Assembly (NCBI GenBank): GCA_030849075.1 | Contig: JASAOO010003203.1 | Span: 1-28,487 of the forward strand | DNA from: Zelonia costaricensis | Lineage: Eukaryota; Euglenozoa; Kinetoplastea; Trypanosomatida; Trypanosomatidae | Length of the DNA: 28,487 nucleotides | Direction of reading: 5' to 3' | Shown: positions 9,659-18,173 of the stretch, piece by piece | Numbering within the stretch: position 1 is the first letter of the stretch | Layout: each line of letters opens with the position of its first letter | The notes under the pieces: model-generated | Told to the model about the DNA's origin: nothing | The model's input: the letters and a program-made list of their open reading frames with translations, nothing else | The model's database searches: none | Position numbers and translations under genes: made by a program

Positions 9659-10546
9659 TCACTCGTCGTCCTCCTCCTCCTCCTCGTCCCTGTCAGCGGC
9701 GCCACCCTTCTTGCGCAGCAGCCGTGCCTGCCGCCGTGCCTCGGCCCGCGCCGCCCGCGCCTTCTCGCGCTCCTCAGCGTCGTAGCTCTGCATCACCTCG
9801 TTGCGCACTGCCACGGCGTTCTGCAGGGCCTGCGACCACTTGATCCAGTTGGCGCCGGACGCCTGTAGGACATCATTCTCCGCCGTGACCCCCTTCGGCA
9901 CGGCGGCGCCAGACCCGCTCGTGGTCATGGCGGAGTAGCGCAGCGGCTGGCCAGCCAGGTAAAAGCGGAGGTAGGGCGTGCTGCGCACCTCGAGCAGGTT
10001 GAGCAGCTCCTGCAGCTGCTGGTGCGCCTTCTTGTGCAGCAGCGCCGTCTCCTGCGCAGTGGGCTGCTTGTTCAGCACGCTGTACGCCGGATCTGCCGCG
10101 ATGAGGAAGTCGACGCACGTCTCCTCCTCCATGCAGGCGCAAACGTGGAAGAAGCGGACGTGGCGCCGCTGCGAGGCCGTGTCGCCCTTGTGCACAATCT
10201 TTTGCTCCACGTCACGGTAGAAGTGGCCGGTGCTGTGCGCGGCCCCGCCCTCGGCCTCCGAGCCCTCCTCGTCGCCCTCCTCTTCCCCACCACCGTTTTC
10301 GCCGTCCTCGTCGTCGCCAGCGCCGTCCTCCCCGGCGCTGGCGTTCGCGCGGGGCACCTTCGGGTAGGGAATACGCCGGATGCCACAGTGGCGACACAGC
10401 GTGCTGGTCACGATGATGCAGCACAAGTTGGCCGCATCCTGGGCCACCTTTTCCTGGAAGTCCTGCACATTGAGCAGCATCGTGATTTGGTCCTGCGGTA
10501 GCGCCTCGACGACGCTGCCCGCGTCGGAGCCGTCCTCCTGGCTCAT
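9659..10546 (-). CDS. Thioredoxin-fold protein with CRHC motif and acidic insert
   Basis: Encodes 295 aa. The order of elements is that of a thioredoxin domain: a hydrophobic strand then CRHC (51-54) in LCCIIVTSTLCRHCG; a second strand and helix around RFFHVCACMEEETCVDFLIA (131-150); and LLEVRSTPYLRFYLAGQPL (184-202), where STP carries the expected cis-proline (P191) before strand 4 and the Gly turn. A Glu/Asp/Gly-rich insert at about 68-102 splits the fold just after the active-site helix. The C-terminus has a basic Ala/Arg helix (258-280) and an acidic tail. CRHC differs from the CGPC of thioredoxins, so it may be a specialised oxidoreductase or a phosducin-like/chaperone-type protein. No signal peptide or membrane segment, so probably cytosolic. 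The start is uncertain: a tract before the ATG first meets AG inside ATGAG, which would make M23 (10480) the start. Confidence 0.87.
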   Translation of the reverse strand: MSQEDGSDAGSVVEALPQDQITMLLNVQDFQEKVAQDAANLCCIIVTSTLCRHCGIRRIPYPKVPRANASAGEDGAGDDEDGENGGGEEEGDEEGSEAEGGAAHSTGHFYRDVEQKIVHKGDTASQRRHVRFFHVCACMEEETCVDFLIAADPAYSVLNKQPTAQETALLHKKAHQQLQELLNLLEVRSTPYLRFYLAGQPLRYSAMTTSGSGAAVPKGVTAENDVLQASGANWIKWSQALQNAVAVRNEVMQSYDAEEREKARAARAEARRQARLLRKKGGAADRDEEEEEDDE

Positions 10547-11209
10547 CCACGAGACACGCGGCGGGAGAGGGGAAAGACCAACGCGGTGCGAGAAATGTGG
10601 CCACGCCGTGAACCTCCTTTCAGGGATCGGAAAGAGATAGAGTCTCTGACGTTGCTCTCTCTTTTCTTGTTTCGCTCCGATGCGTTGGTAGGCGCGTGTG
10701 TTTGTGTGTGGGTGTGTTTGAAGGGGGTGTTCCTTATGAGCAGTGCACGGTCAGACGCACGCGTCTCTTGCTCTCTTTCAATGTAGACACACACACACAC
10801 ATACAAATGCGCACACGTAACGAAGGCAGGGAGAGAAGAAAGAAGGACATGACGTGGGGGAGAGCAGTGCAAAAGCGAGCCTTCACCGCCGAACATGTAG
10901 GCGGAGCGGAACACAGCGCCTAGCCGCAGTCGATGGAAGCGCTAGTTTTGGCGACACCCCGCGACGTGCGCTCCATTAGCCCGCTTGCCTTCACCTTCGG
11001 CCCTCGGGTGAAGGGGTCCGCGAACACAGAGTTGGAGTCGAGGGCACACTCTTCTTCTCCGTGCCGCATCTTTCCGCAATACGTGCGTGCGCCACCGCTG
11101 AATGCTGCGCGCTGCGTTATGTTTCATGAAAGAAAACGGAACGCGCCTCAATCAAGGGTGCGCTCTTCTTCTTCGCTTTAATTGTGTACATTCCTGTGTT
11201 TGTGTGCTT

Positions 11210-11232
11210 GTGTGTGTGTGTGTGTGTGTGTG
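11210..11232. repeat. (TG)n microsatellite
   Basis: About eleven TG units on the plus strand. With the (CA)n run at 11385-11414 it forms a complementary pair about 150 bases apart. Confidence 0.9.
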
Positions 11233-11383
11233 GCGGTGTGCACTGGCGCTGCGTATTCCCGACTTTCATCCTTCTCTCGACACGTAAACCCTCAACCAGA
11301 CTTGGGAGAGCGCACAATGAAAAAAGGGGTACCCACGTTGCATCGCGTTGCCCACTGCGGACAACGCTCATCGCAGAGTGACG

Positions 11384-11384
<1 letters not shown>

Positions 11385-11414
<30 letters not shown>
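11385..11414. repeat. (CA)n microsatellite
   Basis: About fifteen CA units on the plus strand, in the presumed 3' UTR of BUD23, able to pair with the (TG)n run at 11210-11232 in the same RNA. Confidence 0.9.
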
Positions 11415-11416
<2 letters not shown>

Positions 11417-11697
11417 GAGACGCATGTTATTCTTCAATTAATCGCAGTAAAAAGGAAAACCAATCGGAGGACGAATGCGTAGCCATCATTCCTCTGGTCC
11501 CCCCCGCCCTCTCTCAAAGTTGGGCACGTGAAACAGACGCACCGCACGCGCACACGCCAACTGTGAAGCCCTCACTCCCATCCCGGAGGAGCAGCAGCGG
11601 GAGGCGCGGCGCGTGCCAGTCACAAGCAGCGCACGTCGGGTGCACCAAAGCGCGCGACTCCGTCGTGGCCGCACGCACGTGTGTGTGCGTGACAGCG

Positions 11698-12981
11698 CTA
11701 AAAGCGCGGCTTGCGCTGGCGCATCGTGTACTTGGAGTCGCCCGTCGTTTTGTAGCCGCGCCGCCGCCGCTCCTCCTTCTTGAGCAGCACCCAGTCGCGG
11801 GTGCCGGCGGCTGGGCGGTTGTCCTTGCGGCGACGCTTCTGCCCATGCGCCGAGGCACCCCGCGCGCGCTTGCCGTGGTGCGACGCGTCGCGACCCCCGA
11901 CTCGGACGCGCTTGCGGCTGTTCGGGTCCTGCGCGCCATCGTCGCCATCCTCGCTGCCGTAGTACTCCTCGCCGTCGTAATCTGAGTCGTCGCTGCCGTA
12001 GCCCTCGCCCTCCTCGTCGCCCTCGTCGCCCTCGCTCTCCGCCACATCGCCCGTCAGCGCTGGCGGGGGCACAAAGCCGCCCTGCACCTGCCCCGCCTGC
12101 AGGACGAGGTAGTACTTCTTCGCCCGCGCCGAGTGCGGAAAGTCGACGACGACGCCGCCGTTGAACCCGCACTTCATGGCAGCGCGCGTGATCATGTGCA
12201 CCTGCTCCGGATCGCTCGGGTAGAACTGGAAAATCGCCTTGGCGCCGCGGCGGAGAGCATTGTAGAGCGACTGGAAGAGCGCCATCAGCCGGCGCTGCGG
12301 AACCTCGCCCTTCTTGGTGCTGTGGCACAGCCACTGCAGCACCGAGATGGAGACGCAGCCGTCGAAGGTGCCAGGGCGGAAGGGCAGTCCGGCGCCGATG
12401 TCACTCTCCAGGACTTCCACCATGAGCGGCCCGGACAGCGGTCCATCCGGCGCCGAGGCCGACGCAGCGTTCGCCTCGTCGGCGCCCTCATCAGCCTCGC
12501 CTCCGTCGTCCGCCTCCTCCTCACCCGACTCCCCGTCATCCTCCTCCTCTTCCTCCGAGGTGATGAGTCCCCACTTGACGTGGCTCGTGTCCGCGCGGGC
12601 GTTGCTGCTCGTGAGAAACGACTCCTCTGCCGCCGTCGCGGCCTTCTGCGCCGTGCCCATGTCGTAGTAGTTCAGCTCGCTCTCCTTGGCGAGGCGCAGC
12701 ATGTCGCGGCTGATGTCCACCCCCATCCACGCGTGGCCCTGCTCCGTCAGCACGTCGCCGCTGAGGCCGCTGCCGCTGCCGATGTCGAGCAGCAAGGCGG
12801 AGCAGTTCAGGCCTGCCGCGGCGGCCCCCTCGTCCTTGGGCAGGTTCAGCAGTTCCAGCGCCCGCAGCGTCATGTCCCGCTGGATCTTGCGGACACGGGT
12901 GCTAACAGTGTACTTGCGTGCCTCGGTGGCATTGTAGAACACCTCCGGCGGGTTCTCCAGCTCCGGTCGAGGAGCCGGCAT
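11698..12981 (-). CDS. BUD23: 18S rRNA (guanine-N7)-methyltransferase BUD23
   Basis: Encodes 427 aa, longer than the roughly 280 aa of human and yeast homologues. In those species BUD23, with TRM112, uses S-adenosylmethionine to make m7G in 18S rRNA during small-subunit maturation in nucleus and nucleolus. Family hallmarks are plain: PPEVFYNATEARKY (11-24), the SAM motif LLLDIGSGSGLSGD (63-76), GVDISRDML (87-95), the block DIGAGLPFRPGTFDGCVSIS (194-213) with VLQWLC (214-219), FQFYPSDPEQ (251-260), FNGGVVVDFPHSARAKKYYL (273-292), and the basic C-terminus DWVLLKKEERRRRGY...RKPRF ending like the human protein. Two acidic low-complexity insertions are unusual: about 142-180, between the SAM-binding half and the DIGAGLP block, and about 313-352, before the basic tail. 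The start at 12981 matches the homologues and follows an acceptor at 13018-13017. Confidence 0.97.
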   Translation of the reverse strand: MPAPRPELENPPEVFYNATEARKYTVSTRVRKIQRDMTLRALELLNLPKDEGAAAAGLNCSALLLDIGSGSGLSGDVLTEQGHAWMGVDISRDMLRLAKESELNYYDMGTAQKAATAAEESFLTSSNARADTSHVKWGLITSEEEEEDDGESGEEEADDGGEADEGADEANAASASAPDGPLSGPLMVEVLESDIGAGLPFRPGTFDGCVSISVLQWLCHSTKKGEVPQRRLMALFQSLYNALRRGAKAIFQFYPSDPEQVHMITRAAMKCGFNGGVVVDFPHSARAKKYYLVLQAGQVQGGFVPPPALTGDVAESEGDEGDEEGEGYGSDDSDYDGEEYYGSEDGDDGAQDPNSRKRVRVGGRDASHHGKRARGASAHGQKRRRKDNRPAAGTRDWVLLKKEERRRRGYKTTGDSKYTMRQRKPRF

Positions 12982-13016
12982 CGCTATTCGTGTGTGTTGT
13001 TGGTGGCGGTGGTGTG

Positions 13017-13075
13017 CTGAACAGAAGGCATGGGGGAGAAGGGGAGGCAGCAATGGGAAGGCGGTGAGGAGACCA
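13017..13075 (-). promoter_or_regulatory. Spliced-leader acceptor of BUD23
   Basis: On the minus strand a C/T-rich run of about 55 bases ends in GTTCAG, AG at 13018-13017, giving a 35-base leader with no ATG before the BUD23 start. Confidence 0.65.
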
Positions 13076-13280
13076 TGAAGGGGAGAGAAGGTGGGAGAAG
13101 GATTCGGGGCACATGAAGAAAAAGGCGTCAATCGTAATTTCATGAACCAAAAGAAAGCCCGCCGTTGCGCATTGCGCTCGATGCTCCGCAGCGCGGGGGA
13201 ACGGCGCTCCCACCGCAAGGCGAAGGGGGCCAGCGCGGTTTCAACGGCCCCCTCCGCGTGAGCAACGGGTAACGTGGGGC

Positions 13281-13302
13281 TCCTCCTTTTTTTCCTTTGC
13301 AG
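13281..13302 (+). promoter_or_regulatory. Acceptor-like tract on the plus strand
   Basis: The plus strand reads a 19-base pyrimidine tract with a T7 core ending in GCAG (AG at 13301-13302), opposite to the direction of all confident genes. It precedes a 64-aa plus-strand ORF (13403-13597, MAVVAPRRAE start). This may be chance or mark a divergent transcript. Confidence 0.3.
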
Positions 13303-13479
13303 TGGTCCGTTTTGTGCCTTGTCCCGCTGTCAGCGCCCCGTCTCCCTCACCGCTTCCACCCCCCCCCCCTCACGTTTCTGCCTACCCGCCAAGCGAAGTC
13401 GCATGGCGGTGGTGGCGCCGCGGCGTGCGGAAGCGAGGGCGTTGGCACTGTGTCAGTGCTGGGGGCGTGGAAGGCCTGG

Positions 13480-13650
13480 TCAATGGGCGAGTGCTCGAGC
13501 CCTGCGGCTGCAGCCGACCGCCATGCACAGATGTGGTGCTTCGCTGCGGTCATGCCCCTTCTTCGTGCTTTCCATTTTTTCTTTTCGTTTTGTATGATAA
13601 CAGGCGCTCAGACGCACGGGAGGGAAGGTTTTCAGTGATTCTCCTGACAT
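13480..13650 (-). CDS. Questionable small ORF (56 aa)
   Basis: ATG-initiated minus-strand ORF beginning MSGESLKTFPP and ending ARALAH. It follows a pyrimidine-rich stretch with possible AGs at about 13670-13690. Third-base GC is only moderate, and the opposite strand carries an equally plausible ORF (13403-13597). No family recognised. Confidence 0.13.
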   Translation of the reverse strand: MSGESLKTFPPVRLSACYHTKRKEKMESTKKGHDRSEAPHLCMAVGCSRRARALAH

Positions 13651-15006
13651 GTTTGCTGTTTCGCTTCTGTTTCTGCGTCCTCGTTAGCATGGGCGATGGC
13701 AGCACAGCACAGCGAGCACGTAAACGGCACACCCGAGTCCAAGATAAAGATAGAGAGAGAAGTCGGTGAGGCAGTGGCCGACCACGAAGAGCTGCGAGAG
13801 CTTTCAGACGCCGGCCTGCGCATCACTTGGCAGAACAGAGAAGGAGAGAGACGAGTCAACTCGAAGGCGAGATATCGAGAAAAAGAAAGGGAAGTAAAAC
13901 AACATCAAGGCAGGCACGCGGTAACATTAGGGAGAAACGTAGAAGATGCATCCAGAAGCAAAAAGACAATAGAGTCACTGAACAAGAACAAGCAAACGCA
14001 GCACGCATACGCGGCACTTCACACGCACAACCCAGACACACACACACAGGATGCCAAGTGTCGAGACGTCTTTCACAGGAAGAAGACCCCAAACAAGGCA
14101 GAAAGAAAAAAAAAACAGAAAGCGCGTAGCAGGGCAGAAGCTCCAGCTTGCCGGTCGGGATGAGCAGAGAAAAAAAGAAAGAAAAGTGAGACAAGCGCTG
14201 GCCAACTCGCCAGCGCTCCAACCTCCCTCTTCCTCTTTCTCACCGCACCGCCTTCGGGCTGGTTCGACGGAGAACCGCGATAATGAAGTCGTTTTTTTTT
14301 TGTTGTTGAGGATGTTGCTTAGTGCGTGCGTGCGGACAGGCACACCGCCAGGAAGAGGGCGGAGGAGTGAAGCAGCCAGACACGAGAGGTGACAGCCAAG
14401 GCAACTAGAGGGGGAGTCAAGATAGAAAACAAAAAACTGACGGCTTGTCGCGAAACGTGAAGCCGCAGCGCACAGATACATATACTCCCAGACACAAAGG
14501 CACACAGGAAGAAAAAAACGAAGGACGAAACAGCGCGCGCCGTCGCACGAGTGCGACGCGAGAAAGAGGGACGAAGAAAAGAGGCAGTGACGCGGACTCT
14601 GAAGACGACGCCGCCGAGATGCATGCAGGTAAGTCCAGGCGTATGCCACAGATGGAATGAAAACCCAAGCAGGGCCATCGCCTTCGTCCCAACACGCGCG
14701 CTCAAACGCGAACACGCCTTGGCAAACATGTGCGCACACCTCAGCTGCGCGAAAGTCCCATCGAATGGACGGAAAGAAAAAAGGTGGCGGGCTGCACGCC
14801 CGCGCGTTGCCCCACTCACAAACTCGATTCTTGAGTCGTAAGGCAGGGGTGGGAGCAACAACGGGGGGTACTGCTCTCCGCCGAGCACGTCAATCCTTCT
14901 ATGCTGTGTCTCTCTTCAGCGGCATCCTTCCTTTGTTCTGCTCTCCTCACCTCGTCCGTGCGCCGTGAACTACACGCACCGACCTTGCGGCTGACCGCTC
15001 GTCATC

Positions 15007-15111
15007 TCATTGTTCCTCCACGCCACGAGGGGGGCGAATCGGCAGGATCGGCCGGGTGCGTTGCCACGGGTCCACACAACGGGCACATCTACGTGCCTCT
15101 GTGGGTGTCAT
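15007..15111 (-). CDS. Candidate micro-ORF (34 aa)
   Basis: First ATG after a strong minus-strand tract ending in CTCTGTAG (AG at 15148-15147), with a 35-base leader. It begins MTPTEARRCARCVDP, with a C-x2-C pair at residues 9 and 12, and ends GVEEQ. Codon third positions are mostly G/C. It is too short to judge; the transcript may be non-coding. A 77-aa ORF lies on the opposite strand. Confidence 0.2.
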   Translation of the reverse strand: MTPTEARRCARCVDPWQRTRPILPIRPPRGVEEQ

Positions 15112-15146
15112 CGAGCGGGGGAAACAAAAAGTGAAGTTGAGAAGCG

Positions 15147-15190
15147 CTACAGAGGTTGACGAGCGAGCAGGGAGGAGGAGGACAACGAAG
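15147..15190 (-). promoter_or_regulatory. Probable spliced-leader acceptor
   Basis: About 40 bases of C/T-rich minus-strand sequence end in CTGTAG with AG at 15148-15147. Quality is equal to the acceptors of the confident genes. Confidence 0.45.
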
Positions 15191-16445
15191 CCGAGAGGCA
15201 GAAGGCGGCCGGGTGAGCACAGCGCGAAAAAAGTGAGAGCGTAAACGCAAGAACGAGACGGAGGGAAAAAGATCAGCAAGAGGAAAGTCGTTCGCATGAA
15301 AAAAGGACGAGGGCGAAACAAACCAAAGTGCACCGTGGCACGGCAATCAAACCAGCGGGAGGAAGCAAGCACAAAAAAAAAACGGAAATAGAAAACGTGG
15401 AGCGGGGAAAGCGGCGAGGAGAGGAGATTAGAAGAAGCGAAAGTAAGCGAGGGAAAAAACAAGAAGGTCACTGACACGGACACCGTCTAAAGGGGCCGCT
15501 CGAGGATGCCGACACGAGACCGCTCAAAACAAAAGCGGCGCTCGTGAATAGGGAGCGGGCAAGGCGCAGGAAGATGCAGGAGGAGAGAAGGAGTGCACTG
15601 AACGCATCTCCATCACCCCCCCCCTCCTCTCCTCCTCTTCCCGCGGACTGCCGCACCACCGTCTAACGGCGTGACATCGAGAGACCGCACGCACAAACAC
15701 TTTAAGAGCACCACCAACACCGAGTAGTGCCCTGGGGAAAAGGCGCAACGCTTCAGGGCAGCTCTTGGTCGATGCAACCTTCTCTCTTTTTCTTGATTTT
15801 TGTGAGCCGACAGGCCGCCTCGGCGGCGCGGCTTCGGCTTGCGCATGGCGGGGGGAGGGGATAGTGCAGGAGAGTACAAGTGCGTGCGTTGGGTGTCCGT
15901 GCATTCAGTGGTCACTTTTGAAAGCGGGTGAAGAGGAGCTCGGGGAGGCGTGGCGCGCGCGCGTGGCCCAAAAGAGCCTACCCGACGCCCACAAACGACA
16001 AACAGAGCACGACAACGTGAAAGAGAGACAAAACAAAAACAGAACCGAAAACAAGAAGAAGCACGAAAGAGGACGAGGACGGCGGCCGCACAGCGGCAAA
16101 AGGTGTTTTGCTGATCTACTTCTGTCGAGAAGGAAGATCAAACCGAAATAGGGAAACTCAACGAGCAGGCATGCAGAGGGGAAACAAGAATGATACGTAC
16201 ATCGTGACAGAGAGCGGTTCAGAATTCGTGTACGAGAGATGCGAAAAGACTCTCGCTCTGCACCTAAAAGAAACACACACACACACAGAAATGACATGAG
16301 CTCTAGATCGAGGTGCGGTGTCGTGCAAACGCGTGTGTTTGTGTGCAAATGTGTGGACGGGCTTGACTTCCTTTTTTTCGTTGTCGTCCGCAGAGAAGAC
16401 AGCGTGTGTCAGGTCATGCGTTGCGTGATTCGCCTTGTCTCCCTG

Positions 16446-16553
16446 TCAAGAACGTTCAGAATTCCATGCACCTGTAAAACGTATGCGTGTTGGGCACAGA
16501 GACACACGCGCGGCCGTCTCCGGCTTAAGCGCCGTGGGTGCCACTCCCGACAT
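16446..16553 (-). CDS. Candidate micro-ORF (35 aa)
   Basis: First ATG after a minus-strand acceptor (tract ending CCCCTGCTCAG, AG at 16639-16638) with an 84-base ATG-free leader. It begins MSGVAPTALKPETAARVSLC with high third-base GC, then drifts to AT-rich codons and ends WNSERS. No family recognised. It could be a micro-protein or part of a non-coding RNA. Confidence 0.2.
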   Translation of the reverse strand: MSGVAPTALKPETAARVSLCPTRIRFTGAWNSERS

Positions 16554-16772
16554 ACGAGGCGGGGAACGCCGAGAGGAGGCAGGGCAGGACGACGGCGCGA
16601 GGACGCCTTGGGGGGCAGTGAAAGCCCGCGTTGGATGCTGAGCAGGGGAAAACAGCAAGCCGCCACAGCGGCACGTGGCACTCGAGAGGAGAAAAACAAA
16701 AGGAAAGAGAAGCATTCGGCTCCCACCCCTTACCCCACGTCCGACGTGCGTAACAGCCAAACAGCAGCGTCT

Positions 16773-16790
16773 GTTTGTTTGTTTGTTTTT
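16773..16790. repeat. (GTTT)n microsatellite
   Basis: Four GTTT units followed by a T run and a G7 run. Confidence 0.85.
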
Positions 16791-18121
16791 TGGGGGGGAG
16801 GTAATTGCTGTTTGATGGATCGAGATGGACAAGGGGAAAAGGGGGGCGGCGGCCGAAAGCAGGAGAAGAGAACGCGAGCGAAGATCGATGAAGAGAGAAC
16901 AATAGCGCGTGACGGACACCGCCTTCTCGATCTACGGTGCAAGAGGGAAGAGCCGCGGCCCGTTTCGTGTCCTCGTGTGTGTAGGGGGAAAGGGGGGGCG
17001 GTTGTTAGTGAACATCTTCTCCTCTACTCTCTCAATCTCTACAGCGGAAACTACTCCGCTAACTGAAAGCTATGAGAAACGCAGCGGCGCGCGGGTCGGC
17101 GGGCAACGCGACGGTCGAGGTGTGATGCTTCTCCGTGTGCGATGAGCTGGAAAAAGAGAGGAAAAAAGGGGGAGCAACTGGTCCAGCACGGCGGCCATCG
17201 ATGCAGATGGTGCACTGGGAAGAGCATCGACACTCGACTCATGCGCGCCGACCGCGAGCAACCTGCGCGACGCTGCTGTGTGGGGGTGGGAGGAAGTTTT
17301 CATTTTTTGTGTGTGTGTGATGCGGGGGGTAACAATGAGCTGGATGAAACTCGTTCGTGCAACGCGCGGTCCTTCCCCTCCTCTCCCCCCCCCCTTTTCC
17401 CTTTCCCCTTCTCGGCATCGATTAGATGCCCTCATGCGAGGTGGGAGGGGGACGGAGGAGGGAGAGGTAGGGGAGGGAGTAGAGCGAGGAGGGGGGTGGT
17501 AGGCACCACGACGCGGTGACCCACAAGGAGAGATAGAGGGAAGAGAGAGAGGAGAGGGGGCTAGCAAACATGCTTTTGTGAAGGAAGAAGGAGGGGGCGG
17601 AGTGGCGTCGCGCGGCAGCGGCGCCGGAGCAACCCCGGCCGCCGAAGCAAGGCGCGGCAAGAGGAGAGCAGGGAACAGCAAAGATAGAGAGAAACTATGT
17701 GGTGGAGGGCACACCTAAGAAGGAAAGAAGAAACGAGTCACTAGAGGGGTGGGAAGAGGAGAAAGGGCGGGAAAACAAAAAAAAATGAAAAGGGAACCAC
17801 AAAAAAGCAAGCGGGTTTGCAGTCACCCGAGAAGGAGAGGGGAGCGATACGCAAGCAGAGTGCGACATCCACCACGGGAATGGTGGTCAAGTAGTGGAAG
17901 GAGGAGGGGGGAGGAAGAAATGGGGGGAGGAAACGGAGGACGAGTTTGAGCAGGGAGGCACCAGTCTCCAGCTGCTCTCACCTACCACTCCCGTCCCTGC
18001 TGCGATTCCGCCGGAGCGGCCCCACCTTCCACCACGTTGCCGGACACACCCGTTCAAACGCAGACCGCGGCCACTCTTCTTCGACGGATGAAAGCCTGCC
18101 AACGCACCCTCTAACGAGGTA

Positions 18122-18173
18122 CTCAGGAGTAAAGGGGAGAGGGAAGAGGAAGGGCAAAACGGGGGGAGAGAGG
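18122..18173 (-). promoter_or_regulatory. Probable acceptor heading an ATG-free RNA
   Basis: A 50-base pyrimidine tract on the minus strand ends in CTCCTGAG (AG at 18123-18122). The next ATG on that strand is at about 17868, some 250 bases on, so a transcript from here would probably be non-coding. The intervening 170 bases are GC-rich and balanced. Confidence 0.4.

Larger units (their letters stand above)
10547..11697. other. Spacer between thioredoxin-fold gene and BUD23
   Basis: About 1.15 kb that should hold the 3' UTR of BUD23 and the leader of the thioredoxin-fold gene. A weak acceptor (AG at 10618-10617) lies about 70 bases upstream of the latter's ATG. It contains TG and CA repeats of opposite sense (11210-11232 and 11385-11414) and a further CA run near 10788-10800. 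No gene seen. Confidence 0.6.

Noticed and set aside
12133..13020. 295-aa plus-strand ORF
   Set aside because: Antisense shadow of BUD23, which has clear family motifs on the minus strand.
14255..14285. GGTTCGA resembling a tRNA B box
   Set aside because: The following bases do not match and no cloverleaf or A box is present.
14629..14636. GTAAGT resembling a cis-intron 5' splice site (also on the minus strand near 25470)
   Set aside because: Cis-introns are extremely rare in trypanosomatids and no matching branch and acceptor pair joins coding segments.
14901..15134. 77-aa plus-strand ORF with presequence-like start (MLCLSSAASF)
   Set aside because: The tract and AG overlap its own codons, leaving no leader, and it opposes a better placed minus-strand ORF. 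A homologue would revive it.
16416..17066. 216-aa plus-strand ORF behind a tract ending in CCGCAG (AG 16392-16393)
   Set aside because: Arg/Gly/Lys-rich translation of purine-rich spacer with poor codon bias, opposite in direction to the confident genes; kept only as a note because the acceptor-like site is good.
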